Origin: Cyanobacteria bacterium FACHB-502
GTDB taxonomy: Bacteria; Cyanobacteriota; Cyanobacteriia; Elainellales; Elainellaceae
DNA length: 55,936 bases
Direction of reading: 5' to 3'
Assembly: GCA_014695325.1 (NCBI GenBank)
Contig: JACJNZ010000091.1
Span: forward strand, 1 to 55,936
Part shown: positions 26,844 to 34,417 of the stretch, piece after piece
Layout of the letters: every line of letters starts with the position of its first letter
Numbering within the stretch: the first letter of the stretch is position 1
Program-made: the position numbers and the translations under genes
The notes under the pieces: model-generated
The model's database searches: none
What the model saw: only the letters and a program-made list of their open reading frames with translations
What the model was told of the DNA's origin: nothing

Positions 26844-28048
26844 TATCGATCGCCACCTGCTGATTTTGCGATTTCTTGAAGCTGTAATCCGGGTGGAAAT
26901 GCCCCTTCTTCTTTGATGCGATTAATCACGTCTTCGGGAAGGGCAATTTTGAGTTTTTCTGCCAGTGCCCGGACAATATCACCACGATCGATCACGCCTG
27001 CCACCGCACCTGCCGGAGAGAGTACCGTAATTCGGCGCAGGGTTTCAGTTTCCAGGCGATCGATTACTTGGATTAAAGAAGTATTTTCAGCAACAGCAGG
27101 AATCTCACTGAGCGGATCAACCAATTCCTGCACAGCTGCACTGTCCCATGAACTGCGCTCGATCGTCTGCATTCGCTCTGGAGCTACCAGCCCGCGATAG
27201 CGTCCATCAGCGGCAGCGTAGTAAACAGTGAGTTTCATTTCGTTCAGCAGGTATTTGTCTGCAAACTCGCGCAGGGTCATCTCGGCTTCAACAACCCGAA
27301 ATTCGCGTGTCATTGCCTGGGCTGCTGTGAGCTGAGCTAATGCTTCCTGCAAATCCGTCACCCGACTGTAGGTACTCGCGTTCTGCACCCCAAACCAACC
27401 AAGTAGTGCCAGCCACAGATAGCTCAGTTGCATGGTTGAGAAGAAGGAAAAGATGCCCACAATCACTGCTGTCCAGGCAAGGGTCTGCCCTGCACGAGCT
27501 GCCCAGCGAACGCCCTGTGCCCGGCTTCCGGTTGCCTTCCAGACGGCTGCTTTTAACACCTGTCCGCCATCCAGGGGCAAGCCTGGAATCATGTTAAACA
27601 GGGCTAATACAAAGTTGATTCCTGCCAAGTTGCCGATCACGGCTTCGGCAGGTTCGGGCAGGGGCAGTGCCAGGCGTAGCAGCGACAGCACAAGAAAAAT
27701 GCTGAAACTCACGGCTGGACCCGCGATCGCCACCTGAAATGCCTGCCCTGGCGTTTTCGATTCCTGCTCGATCGAGGCAATGCCGCCAAACAGAAACAGC
27801 CGGATTGAGGTGACGTTGATGCCCTGCGATCGGGCAATTAAGCTATGCCCCAGCTCGTGCAGCAGCACAGAGCCAAACAGCAGCAACGCCATCGCAAATC
27901 CGGCAAACCAGGGCAGCAATCCTCCCCAACCTTCGCGCTGCCAAATCGTGCCGTACTGAAAAGAAATCAAAGCCAGAATCCAAAACCACGATTGATCAAG
28001 CAGCAAAGGAATGCCAAAAATCCGACCAACCTGCCAACCTGACCTCAT
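26843..28048 (-). CDS. Site-2 protease family (M50) metalloprotease with CBS domains
   Basis: Intramembrane zinc protease of the SpoIVFB-like group: about six membrane helices with HELGH at residues 64-68 and the third zinc ligand in GLPLDGG (Asp near 160). Two CBS domains follow (about 235-370: VVEAEMTLREFADKYLL, IPAVAENTSLIQVIDRLE), which usually sense adenine nucleotides and would gate cleavage. Site-2 proteases release membrane-held regulators such as anti-sigma factors; no candidate substrate is adjacent. ATG 28048 is preferred over 28057 because AGGATGG is well spaced. The downstream acetyltransferase overlaps its stop. Confidence 0.93.
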   Translation of the reverse strand: MRSGWQVGRIFGIPLLLDQSWFWILALISFQYGTIWQREGWGGLLPWFAGFAMALLLFGSVLLHELGHSLIARSQGINVTSIRLFLFGGIASIEQESKTPGQAFQVAIAGPAVSFSIFLVLSLLRLALPLPEPAEAVIGNLAGINFVLALFNMIPGLPLDGGQVLKAAVWKATGSRAQGVRWAARAGQTLAWTAVIVGIFSFFSTMQLSYLWLALLGWFGVQNASTYSRVTDLQEALAQLTAAQAMTREFRVVEAEMTLREFADKYLLNEMKLTVYYAAADGRYRGLVAPERMQTIERSSWDSAAVQELVDPLSEIPAVAENTSLIQVIDRLETETLRRITVLSPAGAVAGVIDRGDIVRALAEKLKIALPEDVINRIKEEGAFPPGLQLQEIAKSAGGDR

Positions 28049-28157
28049 GGCTGCCATCCTGCATTATGTCTACGATTCAATTTTACAAATATTTATCGTT
28101 AGACGGGGCGCAGCAACAGGCAAAACCCTGGCGTGAAAACCGTGCTCCAAACTCTGT

Positions 28158-28199
28158 TATAAAACGCCAGCGTTCGACTATAAAACACCAGCGTTCGAC
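28158..28199 (-). repeat. 21-bp tandem duplication at the psaK 3' end
   Basis: Bases 28158-28178 and 28179-28199 are two 21-base copies differing at one position. Read on the psaK strand, copy 1 encodes the last codons SNAGVL and TAG; copy 2 continues in the same frame as SNAGVL and TAA. The duplication therefore includes the stop codon and leaves PsaK unchanged. Confidence 0.9.
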
Positions 28200-28447
28200 A
28201 AACCCAGGATCATCCCTGCCCCCAAAATATGACCAAAACTCGCGGTGGCAAGCAGCTCGGGCAACCCAAACCCAGTAAACATGGCAGGCATTTCACCGGG
28301 CAGCTTGGGTCCAACGCCGCGATATTGAATCGCGTAATAGCCGATCGCAATTGCAAACAAATTGCAGCCAATCATCACGATCGCCACGCTCGGCGACCAC
28401 TGCACAGCGCGAGGTGCAACCTCGGCAAGAAGCATCTGATAAACCAC
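28178..28447 (-). CDS. psaK: Photosystem I reaction centre subunit PsaK
   Basis: 89-residue two-helix thylakoid protein at the PSI periphery. Diagnostic: VQWSPSVAIVMIGCNLFAIA, FTGFGLPELLATASFGHILG and AGMILGLSNAGVL. Start is GTG 28447, eight bases after AGGAG. A longer frame from 28510 would add a non-homologous 21-residue leader, and ATG 28435 would trim the N-terminus. PsaK variants differ in N-terminus and in light control; this one is of the ordinary PsaK1-like length. It is transcribed divergently from the small gene at 28737. The M50 gene lies 130 bases downstream. Confidence 0.93.
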   Translation of the reverse strand: MVYQMLLAEVAPRAVQWSPSVAIVMIGCNLFAIAIGYYAIQYRGVGPKLPGEMPAMFTGFGLPELLATASFGHILGAGMILGLSNAGVL

Positions 28448-28515
28448 AGTCTTTTCTCCTAGCTTTGGATAAGCGTTTGTCGAATCAGCGTTGAAACAAT
28501 GTTGAATCAAGACAG

Positions 28516-28521
28516 ACTATA
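28516..28521 (-). promoter_or_regulatory. Possible -10 box of psaK
   Basis: The minus strand reads TATAGT here, about 70 bases before the psaK GTG. No good -35 hexamer sits at 17 bases. Upstream, TTTACAAT is a single HLR1-like half-site. A weak call. Confidence 0.3.
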
Positions 28522-28736
28522 AAGAGTGTCTGACAACGAACTAGCTTTTGTTTGAAGAGTTAACAATTTGATAATTTGCTTTTACAATTCTCTGTCTAAA
28601 TTTCGCCGCAAAGGATCCTTTCGGGTGAAGTCAGAAGTTTTGCGATCGATATGATGGTTTGTATCGTGTTTTACTGACGTGCTTCATAACGATTTGCTTC
28701 AGCACGAACCCCCATCGATGCTAGAGAGTTTCAACA

Positions 28737-28967
28737 ATGGTAAATACTTCAACGAATGCTTCAACAGGTAGATGGACAACCCCTTCCATTTCGCCTCAGC
28801 AGATTATTCAACAAATTCTTTATTCTGGTCGAATTACCACCACTGAGCGCCAGTGGCTTCTGCAAGCCGGAATTTCTGAACTGCGATTTTCTGAGACGGA
28901 ACTGGCGCAGCTTCGGCTGATTCACGATCGGCTGCGGATGGGATTGATTAAAGTGATTGACATCTAA
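28737..28967 (+). CDS. Small hypothetical protein (76 aa)
   Basis: Unrecognised soluble protein. A polar Asn/Thr/Ser N-terminus is followed by a helical part (SPQQIIQQILYSGRITTTER, then QWLLQAGISE and LAQLRLIHDRLRMGLIKVID). Similar short proteins with an Ile/Gln-rich helix and a LIHDRLRxGLIKV-like end are common in cyanobacteria, as I recall, and have no known role. ATG 28737 follows AGAGAG at a slightly long spacing. It is divergent from psaK, sharing a 289-base upstream region, and stands alone. Confidence 0.6.
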   Translation: MVNTSTNASTGRWTTPSISPQQIIQQILYSGRITTTERQWLLQAGISELRFSETELAQLRLIHDRLRMGLIKVIDI

Positions 28968-29066
28968 ATCAGCAGCAGATCTACCACCAGTAGCAAAAAA
29001 GATTGAGCTGTGATCGGTCATCAGGCATTTGTAAGTCATTCAGCATAGATGACCAACGATCAGTGG

Positions 29067-31694
29067 CTAAAGGATAATCTGCCACAGCAGCACGGTCAAA
29101 CCGCCGATCGCGAAATGCTGCAACAACAAATTGGCGATCGGCTGGCGGGCAATTTTTTGCGTCAGCACAACGCTCAGCAGCGCAGCAGCGAATAGCGTTA
29201 CGCCCTGAAGAAAGGCAATCACTGCCGAATCTGCCACCACTATGGGCAAAGGCACGGTGATTCGATCGCCTAAACCAAACGTGGCAACCGTAACGGGCAG
29301 AATTCGTCCGGCTTCGGTCAAGCCTAGGCGGAGATAGTGCGCCAAACTGCTGCCCAGTACGAGCGGCAAATAGCCATACGCCAATTCCAGAAAAGGTCGA
29401 GGTTTGAGCGATCGATCCCCCCAGCGCATGAGGCGATCGGCACACAAAACCACGATCGCTGGAAATAGCAGTGCTGCGACAGAAACAATGGTGTGAATGC
29501 CGAAGTTGCTGAGATTGAGGGGAAGATGAAAGCGATCGGCGATTTCAGGTAAACGATGCAAAAATACTGCACCAAACAAAAGCAGCAGCAGCGCAACTTC
29601 TGAGTAGCTCGGCTGATGGGTTGTCCATAGTTCGATGCCCGGCGGACGTAGATTTAGCTCGACCGATCGGTGGGGGCAGGCTTTGAGACAGGTCATACAC
29701 AGCACGCAGTCTCTGTTGTCTTCAAGCTGCGCCGGATGCGAATAAACTGGACAGCCCCCTGTTTCCAGCCCTTCTCCCTCCGCAGGACCGCCTTTATAGC
29801 AGTGATACGTGTTACAGGTCGCTGCACAAATTCCTTGCTGCGCCCGCAGCTCAATTATTGCCAGTTTGCCAAATAGACCGTTCATGCCGCCGATCGGACA
29901 AAGGTAGCGACACCAGAAACGACGCTCAAACAGCAGCGAAAAAATCACCGCTCCGGCAGTAATGAGCAGCAGCAGACAGCTTGAGAGATAGGCAGTATTT
30001 TCTAAGTTCCACAGTTCCTCCCACAGCAGAATCAGGGCAAACAGCCCAAATAAAAACCAGCCGCCCCATCGCTCCGCAGGCTGTCTTGCCCAAGGCAGCA
30101 GTTTACGCGGAAACAGCTTCAGAGAAACCTTTTGCGCCAGTTCACCGTAAATCATAAACGGACAAACCGCACACCAAACCCGTCCCACAAATGGAAACAG
30201 AATCAGCATCAGGGGCCACCACCACGCCCAAAACAGATTCAGCACAAAATTTTGGTCGCGGCTTTGCGGACCCAGCCAGCCGATCGCCACAGCTGCCGCA
30301 AATGCCCAGAGTGTGAATCCGTAGTTAATGCGATCGGGCCACCACTCGCTTCTCAAAAACTGCCGCAGGCGCGGATAGGTGTTGAGCAAATTTAGCCGAA
30401 ACCGTTTGCTCTTGCTGCTCACTGCCCAGAATACTTCTTCGGTTAAAACGAGCGCACCGTTCGACTGCACGATCGCCCTGGTCACTAAATTTTCTAGTTC
30501 AGTCAGGTTTCCGGGAAAGTCATATCCTTGCAGACGACGCAGAGCTTCGGGCGCGACCTCAGGTTGAGACAGTCCCCGTGCTCGACAGGAGAGGCTGATG
30601 TAGTATTTCACCTGCGCTTCGATATCGGCTTTACGAACCCGCAGTGGGGGCACTTTGATCGAATGCTTGATGCATCTTTGGCGATCGCTCCGCGCTGCGG
30701 CACTCCGCGTAGCGGCAAGCCGATCGAGTTCAGGCATTGCTTTCTCAGAGGTCATGATGATTCGCGCCTCTGATTTTTGCAGCGCAGGTTCCGGTTCCCC
30801 CTCACGAGGCATTGGCGTATATTCCCCGGAGGCAAGCAGGCGAATTAGCTTGGGCTTTAAGTGCGCGGGAAAATCCTGAATATTGTTCAGCATCAAAGTT
30901 CCCCGCCCCAGCCATGCCAGCAGTCCGGGTTTACCGCCTGCTCGCCCAAATAGATCTGTGCCGCTGACCTGAAGCGCATCGCAGTTTATTTTGATCAGCG
31001 GCTGCTTGCGATCGGCAGAGCCAAAGTGAATCAGCGCAGCAATATTATCTTTGCCCAGTCCGGGTTCGCCAAAAATCAGCGCGGGAGCACGATCAATCGT
31101 TGCCTTCTTAATATCCTGCCGCAGCCGCATAGCATACCGACTGGAGCCAATAATGCCCCGCCTCACTCTAGGAACAAGATAGGGACGCAGGGCAGTCTGT
31201 CGCTCTTGCTCAAACGCAAGCTGGGAAGTGACCTGAGCCAGTTCGGCGGCAAGCTGGCGCGTAAAAGTTAACTGAATCTCTGGATAGTCCTGCACGAGCT
31301 GCAAAAAATCCGATCGCGGGATTTGCCAAAGCTCACAGTCGTCGAGCGTGACAATGGTTTGCGTTACAGGCTGGTCGAGCAATAGCTCTTTCAGATGCAG
31401 AATCGACCCCGGCAGCAAACTGCTTGCCCGCGCCACACTATTAGAACTGGTGTGATAAGCCTCCAAATGTCCCGACTTAAGCAGATACAGCGCGGCGGGT
31501 GGCGTGTCCTCCAGCACCAGTCTCCGATTTGCCTGCACAAATTCCACCCGAAGCTGTGAGGCGATCGTGGTCAGGACTGCATCTGACAAAGCAGTCAGCG
31601 GAGTCTCCTGCCGCAACCACTGCACCCGCTGCGAAACCGTTTCGGGTGTGGGGGAGTCAGCCGCAGTTTTTAGTTCCGGGCGATCAAATTCCAT
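29067..31694 (-). CDS. cNMP-binding-like / degenerate sigma54-type AAA+ / NosR-NapH-like polyferredoxin fusion
   Basis: 875 residues in three parts. (1) About 30-160: cyclic-nucleotide/CRP-type beta-barrel (LYLLKSGHLEAYHT, LPGSILHLKELLL). (2) About 178-420: AAA+ domain of the sigma54-activator type, with Walker A GEPGLGKD (209-216), KINCDAL, DLFG, arginine-finger region LRVRKADI and GNLTELENL. The GAFTGA loop is missing and Walker B reads GTLMLNNI, with Asn-Asn for Asp-Glu. (3) About 455-875: membrane domain with some nine helices and cysteine motifs CAVCP (508), CRYLCP (595), CAATC (623) and CVLCMTCLKACP (663), like NapH/NosR iron-sulfur membrane proteins. No helix-turn-helix is present. A membrane redox sensor or electron-transfer protein controlled by ligand binding is inferred. 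Residues 327-338 come from an inserted repeat. Divergent from nothing; 1.1 kb empty upstream. Confidence 0.88.
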   Translation of the reverse strand: MEFDRPELKTAADSPTPETVSQRVQWLRQETPLTALSDAVLTTIASQLRVEFVQANRRLVLEDTPPAALYLLKSGHLEAYHTSSNSVARASSLLPGSILHLKELLLDQPVTQTIVTLDDCELWQIPRSDFLQLVQDYPEIQLTFTRQLAAELAQVTSQLAFEQERQTALRPYLVPRVRRGIIGSSRYAMRLRQDIKKATIDRAPALIFGEPGLGKDNIAALIHFGSADRKQPLIKINCDALQVSGTDLFGRAGGKPGLLAWLGRGTLMLNNIQDFPAHLKPKLIRLLASGEYTPMPREGEPEPALQKSEARIIMTSEKAMPELDRLAATRSAAARSDRQRCIKHSIKVPPLRVRKADIEAQVKYYISLSCRARGLSQPEVAPEALRRLQGYDFPGNLTELENLVTRAIVQSNGALVLTEEVFWAVSSKSKRFRLNLLNTYPRLRQFLRSEWWPDRINYGFTLWAFAAAVAIGWLGPQSRDQNFVLNLFWAWWWPLMLILFPFVGRVWCAVCPFMIYGELAQKVSLKLFPRKLLPWARQPAERWGGWFLFGLFALILLWEELWNLENTAYLSSCLLLLITAGAVIFSLLFERRFWCRYLCPIGGMNGLFGKLAIIELRAQQGICAATCNTYHCYKGGPAEGEGLETGGCPVYSHPAQLEDNRDCVLCMTCLKACPHRSVELNLRPPGIELWTTHQPSYSEVALLLLLFGAVFLHRLPEIADRFHLPLNLSNFGIHTIVSVAALLFPAIVVLCADRLMRWGDRSLKPRPFLELAYGYLPLVLGSSLAHYLRLGLTEAGRILPVTVATFGLGDRITVPLPIVVADSAVIAFLQGVTLFAAALLSVVLTQKIARQPIANLLLQHFAIGGLTVLLWQIIL
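30681..30716. repeat. 36-bp twin-palindrome repeat inserted in frame in a coding sequence
   Basis: It begins with the HIP1 octamer GCGATCGC and contains two hairpins, CCGC-GCT-GCGG (30690-30700) and CCGC-GTA-GCGG (30705-30715). On the minus strand the 36 bases are exactly 12 codons (AATRSAAARSDR, residues 327-338 of the fusion protein), placed where relatives have only a short link before the arginine finger. GC-rich HIP1-associated palindromes of this look are typical of dispersed small repeats in filamentous cyanobacteria. Confidence 0.8.
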
Positions 31695-32781
31695 ATCCCT
31701 TGTCTCCCAACGATCGCTGATTAAAACCCTCTTCCCAGAATAATCAGTAAATTAAAAAATCCTGAATCTATCGCAGTTCCTCTTTCCCCGTCACCCTATT
31801 CTCGCAGGTTCAGCCAACGATGCAAAGCAGTTTCTCCTAATGTTAAACAGAATTAATTTCTGCCTCGGATCTGTTTATTCATCTTATTCATCTGCTGGTT
31901 GATTTATTTATTCATCTAAACTATTTTTGCATCTGTCAATGCCTTTATTTCACATCACATTTCCCGTCCTAACCCAGTTGCGCTTAATGTGCGCTTTTCT
32001 ATTATTATTTAATAGGGTGTAACAACCCAAATTTCAAGAGTAAATTACCAAAACCACTCGAAAAGAAACATTTTTCAAAATTGAACCCAGCTTGAACTGA
32101 AACAAGAAATCATAGGTTTGATTGCCCGCTATTCATCTAATTAAAAGCGGATTGAAAGCAATTCTTTGTGTTTAACAGTCAAGCTATCATTCAAGACGAT
32201 AACCCTTTATTGCTGCACAGACATGAAGTTGGTCGCAGCAAGTTCGCGCCAGAGCATCTTGCATTTAACGCTAACGGACAGGGATTAGCTCAGTGCATTT
32301 CACTACTCTTTCGCGACTCTACAAGCTAAGAACAGATGGAAAATCTCGCCCAAAAGAATTCTGCTCAAAGTAACCTATCAACCGATTGGTGACCCACAGC
32401 ACTCGCCCGATCGAAGCAAGCCTTGCTCGGTCACGATCGATCGCCCACACCAGAATTACTCCTGAAGTCAGGGAAGATACGGACAGAAGTTTCGTTAGAA
32501 TTACGGGCTTCACCAGGAATTCACGCAAGTAAGAATCCCGATTAATCTTCAGTAAATCCGCCTAAAGCACACCTTGCATCGAGTAAGTTAGATGACAGGC
32601 TGTATTGAGACCAGCTTTGCTTCAGCAAATGCAGGAATTCCGTCAATTTCAAGTCAGCACTGGGAGAGTTTTTAATAAATCTTTCTCCAGTTTGGCGGTG
32701 TTAATTAAACCTGCATAGGGACCACGTCCTCTGGTGCAATGTCTACCACCAATGTTGTTTTGGCGTTAAGTATTGACTCCT
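31695..32781. other. 1.1-kb AT-rich region without a supported gene
   Basis: Between the divergent fusion gene and the lectin-RTX gene. No frame looks coding; the longest minus-strand frame (32319-32528) has no ribosome site or protein-like pattern. Three copies of TTATTCATC lie at 31875-31883, 31884-31892 and 31908-31916. GGGATTAGCTCAGT near 32280 resembles the 5' part of a tRNA, but no TpsiC arm or acceptor partner follows. The region could carry regulatory sites for both flanking genes or an unrecognised RNA. Confidence 0.4.
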
Positions 32782-34131
32782 ATGGCTACGCAACCAATTA
32801 AACTTACAGATGCCGCTTTTAATCAGGCAGGTTTTGCACCATTTCGATCGGCAACTCCCGTTAGTTCTAGTCAGGGAATTTCTGTCACGTTTGACCTCTA
32901 TGCTTATGGCGGCACAGGCGGCGATGGAATTGGCTTTTTCCTGGTAGATGGCAGTCAGACCACGATTATTCCGGGCGGAAATGGTGGCTCGCTGGGCTAT
33001 GCACCCCGCGAAGATGCGGGAATTCCTGGATTGGTGGGGGGCTACCTGGGAATTGGGTTTGACTCGTTTGGCAACTTCTCCAACCCAACCGAAGGACGAG
33101 TCGAAGGTCCGGGCGCAATCCCTGATTCGATCGCCATTCGGGGCAGCCAGGGAAATAATTACAGATATCTCACCGGACAACAACTGGTTGAAAGCCTCGA
33201 TACTCCCTCGCCCAATCGAGAAGAAGCTCGCCGTAAGGCACAAGTTGAGCTAACCGCCGAGGGAATTCTCACGGTCAGAATTGACCTCAACCGGGATGAC
33301 GATTTTAATGATGCTGGAGAAATTCCCATCAATAGCTTCAATGTCGCTGCTGTTAATGGGCGCGTTCCAGACCAGATTCGCTTTGGCTTCGCGGCTTCCA
33401 CGGGCGCACAGTACAACATCCACGAGGTTGGCAACTTCCAGGTGACAACCCTGGCAGGTGTACCAATCGGTGGTGCTTTCTCTAATGACCTAACGTTCGT
33501 GGGCAGTAGCGGCGATGATGTTACTACAGGGGGCGGCGGAAACGATTCGCTGACAGGTGGCGACGGAAACGATTCGCTGACAGGCGGCGGCGGAAACGAC
33601 ACGATTACAGGCGGCACGGGAACTGACATAATCACGGGCGGCGACGGAGACGATACACTGACAGGCGGCACGGGAACTGACACAATCACGGGCGGCGTAG
33701 GCGGCGATCGGTTTCTGTTTACCGGAGCAACCAAGGCAGAAGCCCTCCGCTCCTCGGTGCTGCGTTCACGCGATGTTATTACTGACTTTAACCAGGCTCA
33801 AGGCGATCGGTTTGAGCTGGACTTTGACAATAATCGGCAAACGGCATCGCTGCCTAAGGGTGTGTTCAATGCTGGACGATTCAAGGGCAACCTGCAACGA
33901 GCAATCCAATCTGCTTATGCGGACAAAGATCAGCGAAAGCGCGGCAATCAGGGACTCAAGGCAGATGAGGCAGTATTCTTCCGGGTGGGCAGCCGCACGT
34001 ATCTATCTGTGAATGATGGCAAAGCTCCTTTCTCAGCCCAAAATGATCTGGTCGCCGAAGTCACTGGAATTAGCTTTAGAACAGGAGACAATCGCTTGGG
34101 CAAACTGGCAGCCACGAACTATTTCATTTAA
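32782..34131 (+). CDS. L-type lectin-like domain protein with RTX calcium repeats, probable type I secretion
   Basis: 449 residues from ATG 32782 (a TTG nine bases earlier is possible). Residues 1 to about 230 resemble bacterial L-type (legume-like) lectin domains: YGGTGGDGIGFFLVDG, GGSLGYAPRE, GGYLGIGFDSFGNFSNPTEG and PDSIAIRGS. Residues about 245-315 are RTX nonapeptide repeats (GGGGNDSLT, GGDGNDSLT, GGTGTDIIT), which fold on calcium outside the cell. A non-repetitive end (VITDFNQAQGDRFELDF) is typical of type I secretion substrates. No signal peptide. No HlyB/HlyD/TolC genes are nearby, so export would use machinery elsewhere. Likely role: calcium-dependent glycan-binding surface protein (inference). 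Confidence 0.85.
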   Translation: MATQPIKLTDAAFNQAGFAPFRSATPVSSSQGISVTFDLYAYGGTGGDGIGFFLVDGSQTTIIPGGNGGSLGYAPREDAGIPGLVGGYLGIGFDSFGNFSNPTEGRVEGPGAIPDSIAIRGSQGNNYRYLTGQQLVESLDTPSPNREEARRKAQVELTAEGILTVRIDLNRDDDFNDAGEIPINSFNVAAVNGRVPDQIRFGFAASTGAQYNIHEVGNFQVTTLAGVPIGGAFSNDLTFVGSSGDDVTTGGGGNDSLTGGDGNDSLTGGGGNDTITGGTGTDIITGGDGDDTLTGGTGTDTITGGVGGDRFLFTGATKAEALRSSVLRSRDVITDFNQAQGDRFELDFDNNRQTASLPKGVFNAGRFKGNLQRAIQSAYADKDQRKRGNQGLKADEAVFFRVGSRTYLSVNDGKAPFSAQNDLVAEVTGISFRTGDNRLGKLAATNYFI

Positions 34132-34180
34132 TAGGTTTTTTGAAACGAACAGGGTTTTTGAAACGCATCAAAAGTGCCGT

Positions 34181-34262
34181 GCCCCCTCAATTCCTCCCCC
34201 ATAGGGAACCTTGAGACTCTAAGGAAAGCGAAGTTTCTGCCGAAGTTGAGGAGTCAGGGGGC
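34181..34262. repeat. Small repeat with imperfect terminal inverted repeats
   Basis: GCCCCCTCAATTCCTC at 34181-34196 is approximately repeated in inverted form by GAGGAGTCAGGGGGC at 34248-34262. The left end is like the CCCCCTAAATTCCCC unit at 6457-6582. The 82-base size and inverted ends suggest a decayed miniature element, but no target duplication was identified. Confidence 0.5.
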
Positions 34263-34343
34263 AGGCAACTCTTCTGGTTCTTCAAATTCCCCGATTGGGT
34301 GGTCTCATTCAAGCAGCAAACTGCGAAAGCATGTTGCCTCAAT

Positions 34344-34367
34344 GGCAGTCTCAGGGCTGCCTTTTTT
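34344..34367 (+). terminator. Probable terminator downstream of the lectin-RTX gene
   Basis: GGCAG, loop TCTCAGGG, CTGCC, then six T (34362-34367). Oriented for plus-strand transcription, about 210 bases past the lectin-RTX stop and facing the end of the HD gene. Confidence 0.55.
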
Positions 34368-34417
34368 AATTCTGTTTTTTGATTCGTTTTTGATTCGCGC
34401 TTTAGCCCCATTCCCGT

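Noticed and set aside
32275-32345. GGGATTAGCTCAGT looked like the 5' half of a tRNA gene
   Set aside because: No anticodon stem, TpsiC arm (GTTCGAATC-like) or acceptor complement follows within 90 bases.
32319-32528. 69-codon minus-strand frame in the 1.1-kb gap
   Set aside because: No ribosome site, no protein-like pattern and no neighbour to support it.
33529-33700. 27-base periodic DNA repeat that could be read as a satellite or CRISPR-like array
   Set aside because: The period equals nine codons and encodes RTX nonapeptides inside a gene; there are no spacers.
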